Origin: Climacium dendroides
Taxonomy: Eukaryota > Streptophyta > Bryopsida > Hypnales > Climaciaceae
NCBI GenBank assembly: GCA_950106755.1
Contig: OX467086.1
Coordinates: forward strand, 21,532,001-21,596,000
Direction of reading: 5' to 3'
DNA length: 64,000 nucleotides
The notes beneath the pieces were generated by a model. It saw nothing but the letters and a program-made list of their open reading frames with translations, made no database searches and was not told the origin of the DNA. The stretch's first letter is position 1, and each line of letters begins with the position of its first letter. Shown piece by piece: positions 63,501 to 64,000 of this stretch. The position numbers and the translations under genes are program-made.

Positions 63501-64000
63501 TTCTGGAGGCCATAGGTATGTATAAGGCATACAATCCCCTGTTCTCCATCCAGCTGTTCTCCAAACGATTATCCAATGTCAGATGGTACATATGAAAAAA
63601 TCGGCACACAATCTGAACACCAGAGAATGTAATATCCAGTTGGCTAGCAACATTTTCACTTTGCAAAGGAAATGCCTTCATCCTCCTAGCATATTCTCAG
63701 CATAAAAGATAAGAGTCTCTTAACCAAACGGCCCCCAAAAGTACATAATGTGCTAGCTTTGAAAGGAGTCAGCATCAACATTTTGACATTCTTATTTGAA
63801 ATCGTTCAATAATTCAGTGAACCACCTGTGGTACAAAAAGATGTAGGGCAATTCTTCCGTTAGATACGAGCACTCTGTAGTGGTTTTCATGTGAAGATCA
63901 TTCAGAGACCATCCATCCTTTATTGTGTGGTTTCGCGCCTTTGAATCAACCTTACACACACAACCCAGCTGCAGCAAGGCATGCAGAGCTAGTGGCATCT
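57598..64000 (-). CDS. POLE: DNA polymerase epsilon catalytic subunit, C-terminal part
   Basis: Plant POL2/POLE, the leading-strand replicative polymerase. Only the C-terminal roughly 856 aa (of about 2,150) are in the window; the gene continues past 64000. Eighteen exons, all phase-consistent, from 5' to 3': 64000(partial)-63826, 63685-63373, 63197-63133, 62695-62563, 62365-62264, 62091-62008, 61794-61720, 61428-61369, 61196-60934, 60739-60691, 60430-60270, 59938-59872, 59518-59378, 59239-59063, 58863-58642, 58402-58296, 58098-57906, 57780-57598. This is the inactive second B-family polymerase module, with signatures [34 protein letters not shown] and [20 protein letters not shown]. It ends in the zinc/iron-sulphur-type cysteine clusters ([35 protein letters not shown]) that hold the accessory subunit. 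No lesion is seen in the visible part. Confidence 0.95.

Overview
The window looks like plant nuclear DNA: split genes with GT-AG introns, very AT-rich intergenic sequence full of dispersed repeats, and islands of GC-rich coding sequence. A chloroplast ELIP gene pair next to a ciliary-axoneme protein gene (DLEC1/CFAP81 family) implies a land plant with flagellated sperm. The short introns and compact genes make a bryophyte, perhaps a moss, my best guess; a lycophyte or fern is not excluded, and I cannot name a genus.

Layout. 1-4.2 kb: no firm gene; a 129-bp direct repeat with splice-like borders. 4.2-16.5 kb (minus): a complete DLEC1-like gene in 15 recognised exons (about 2,160 aa), with a MITE-like repeat and an (AT)n tract in its introns. 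16.5-22.3 kb: AT-rich intergenic DNA. 22.3-26.2 kb (plus): a complete 13-exon gene for a mitochondrial 3-hydroxyisobutyrate dehydrogenase-like protein. 26.2-34.4 kb: dispersed repeats, a 0.97-kb piggyBac-like non-autonomous element and a 0.4-kb TTGAATAAT minisatellite. 34.4-49.9 kb: a 15.4-kb DNA transposon with 23-bp perfect terminal inverted repeats and an apparent TA target duplication, nested in an older repeat. It carries a MULE-type transposase with a SWIM finger, a large zinc-ribbon protein, a small BED-like finger protein, a small unrecognised ORF and a satellite array of roughly 300-bp units; three of its four genes have in-frame stops. 50.3-57.1 kb (minus): two tandem intronless ELIP genes, identical from the shared Met-Met-Ser-Gln onward, inside a more diverged duplication. 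57.6-64.0 kb (minus): the C-terminal 18 exons of the DNA polymerase epsilon catalytic subunit, running off the right edge.

The host genes have unrelated jobs: sperm axoneme, valine/organic-acid metabolism, photoprotection and DNA replication. The most interesting part is the transposon. It combines a MULE-like DDE/SWIM transposase with a 2-bp TA duplication, has a heptamer (GAAACAC) scattered dozens of times through it, carries telo-box motifs toward both ends in mirror orientation, and encodes a protein whose N-terminus resembles the histone H3 tail. The ELIP pair is a clear candidate for gene conversion.
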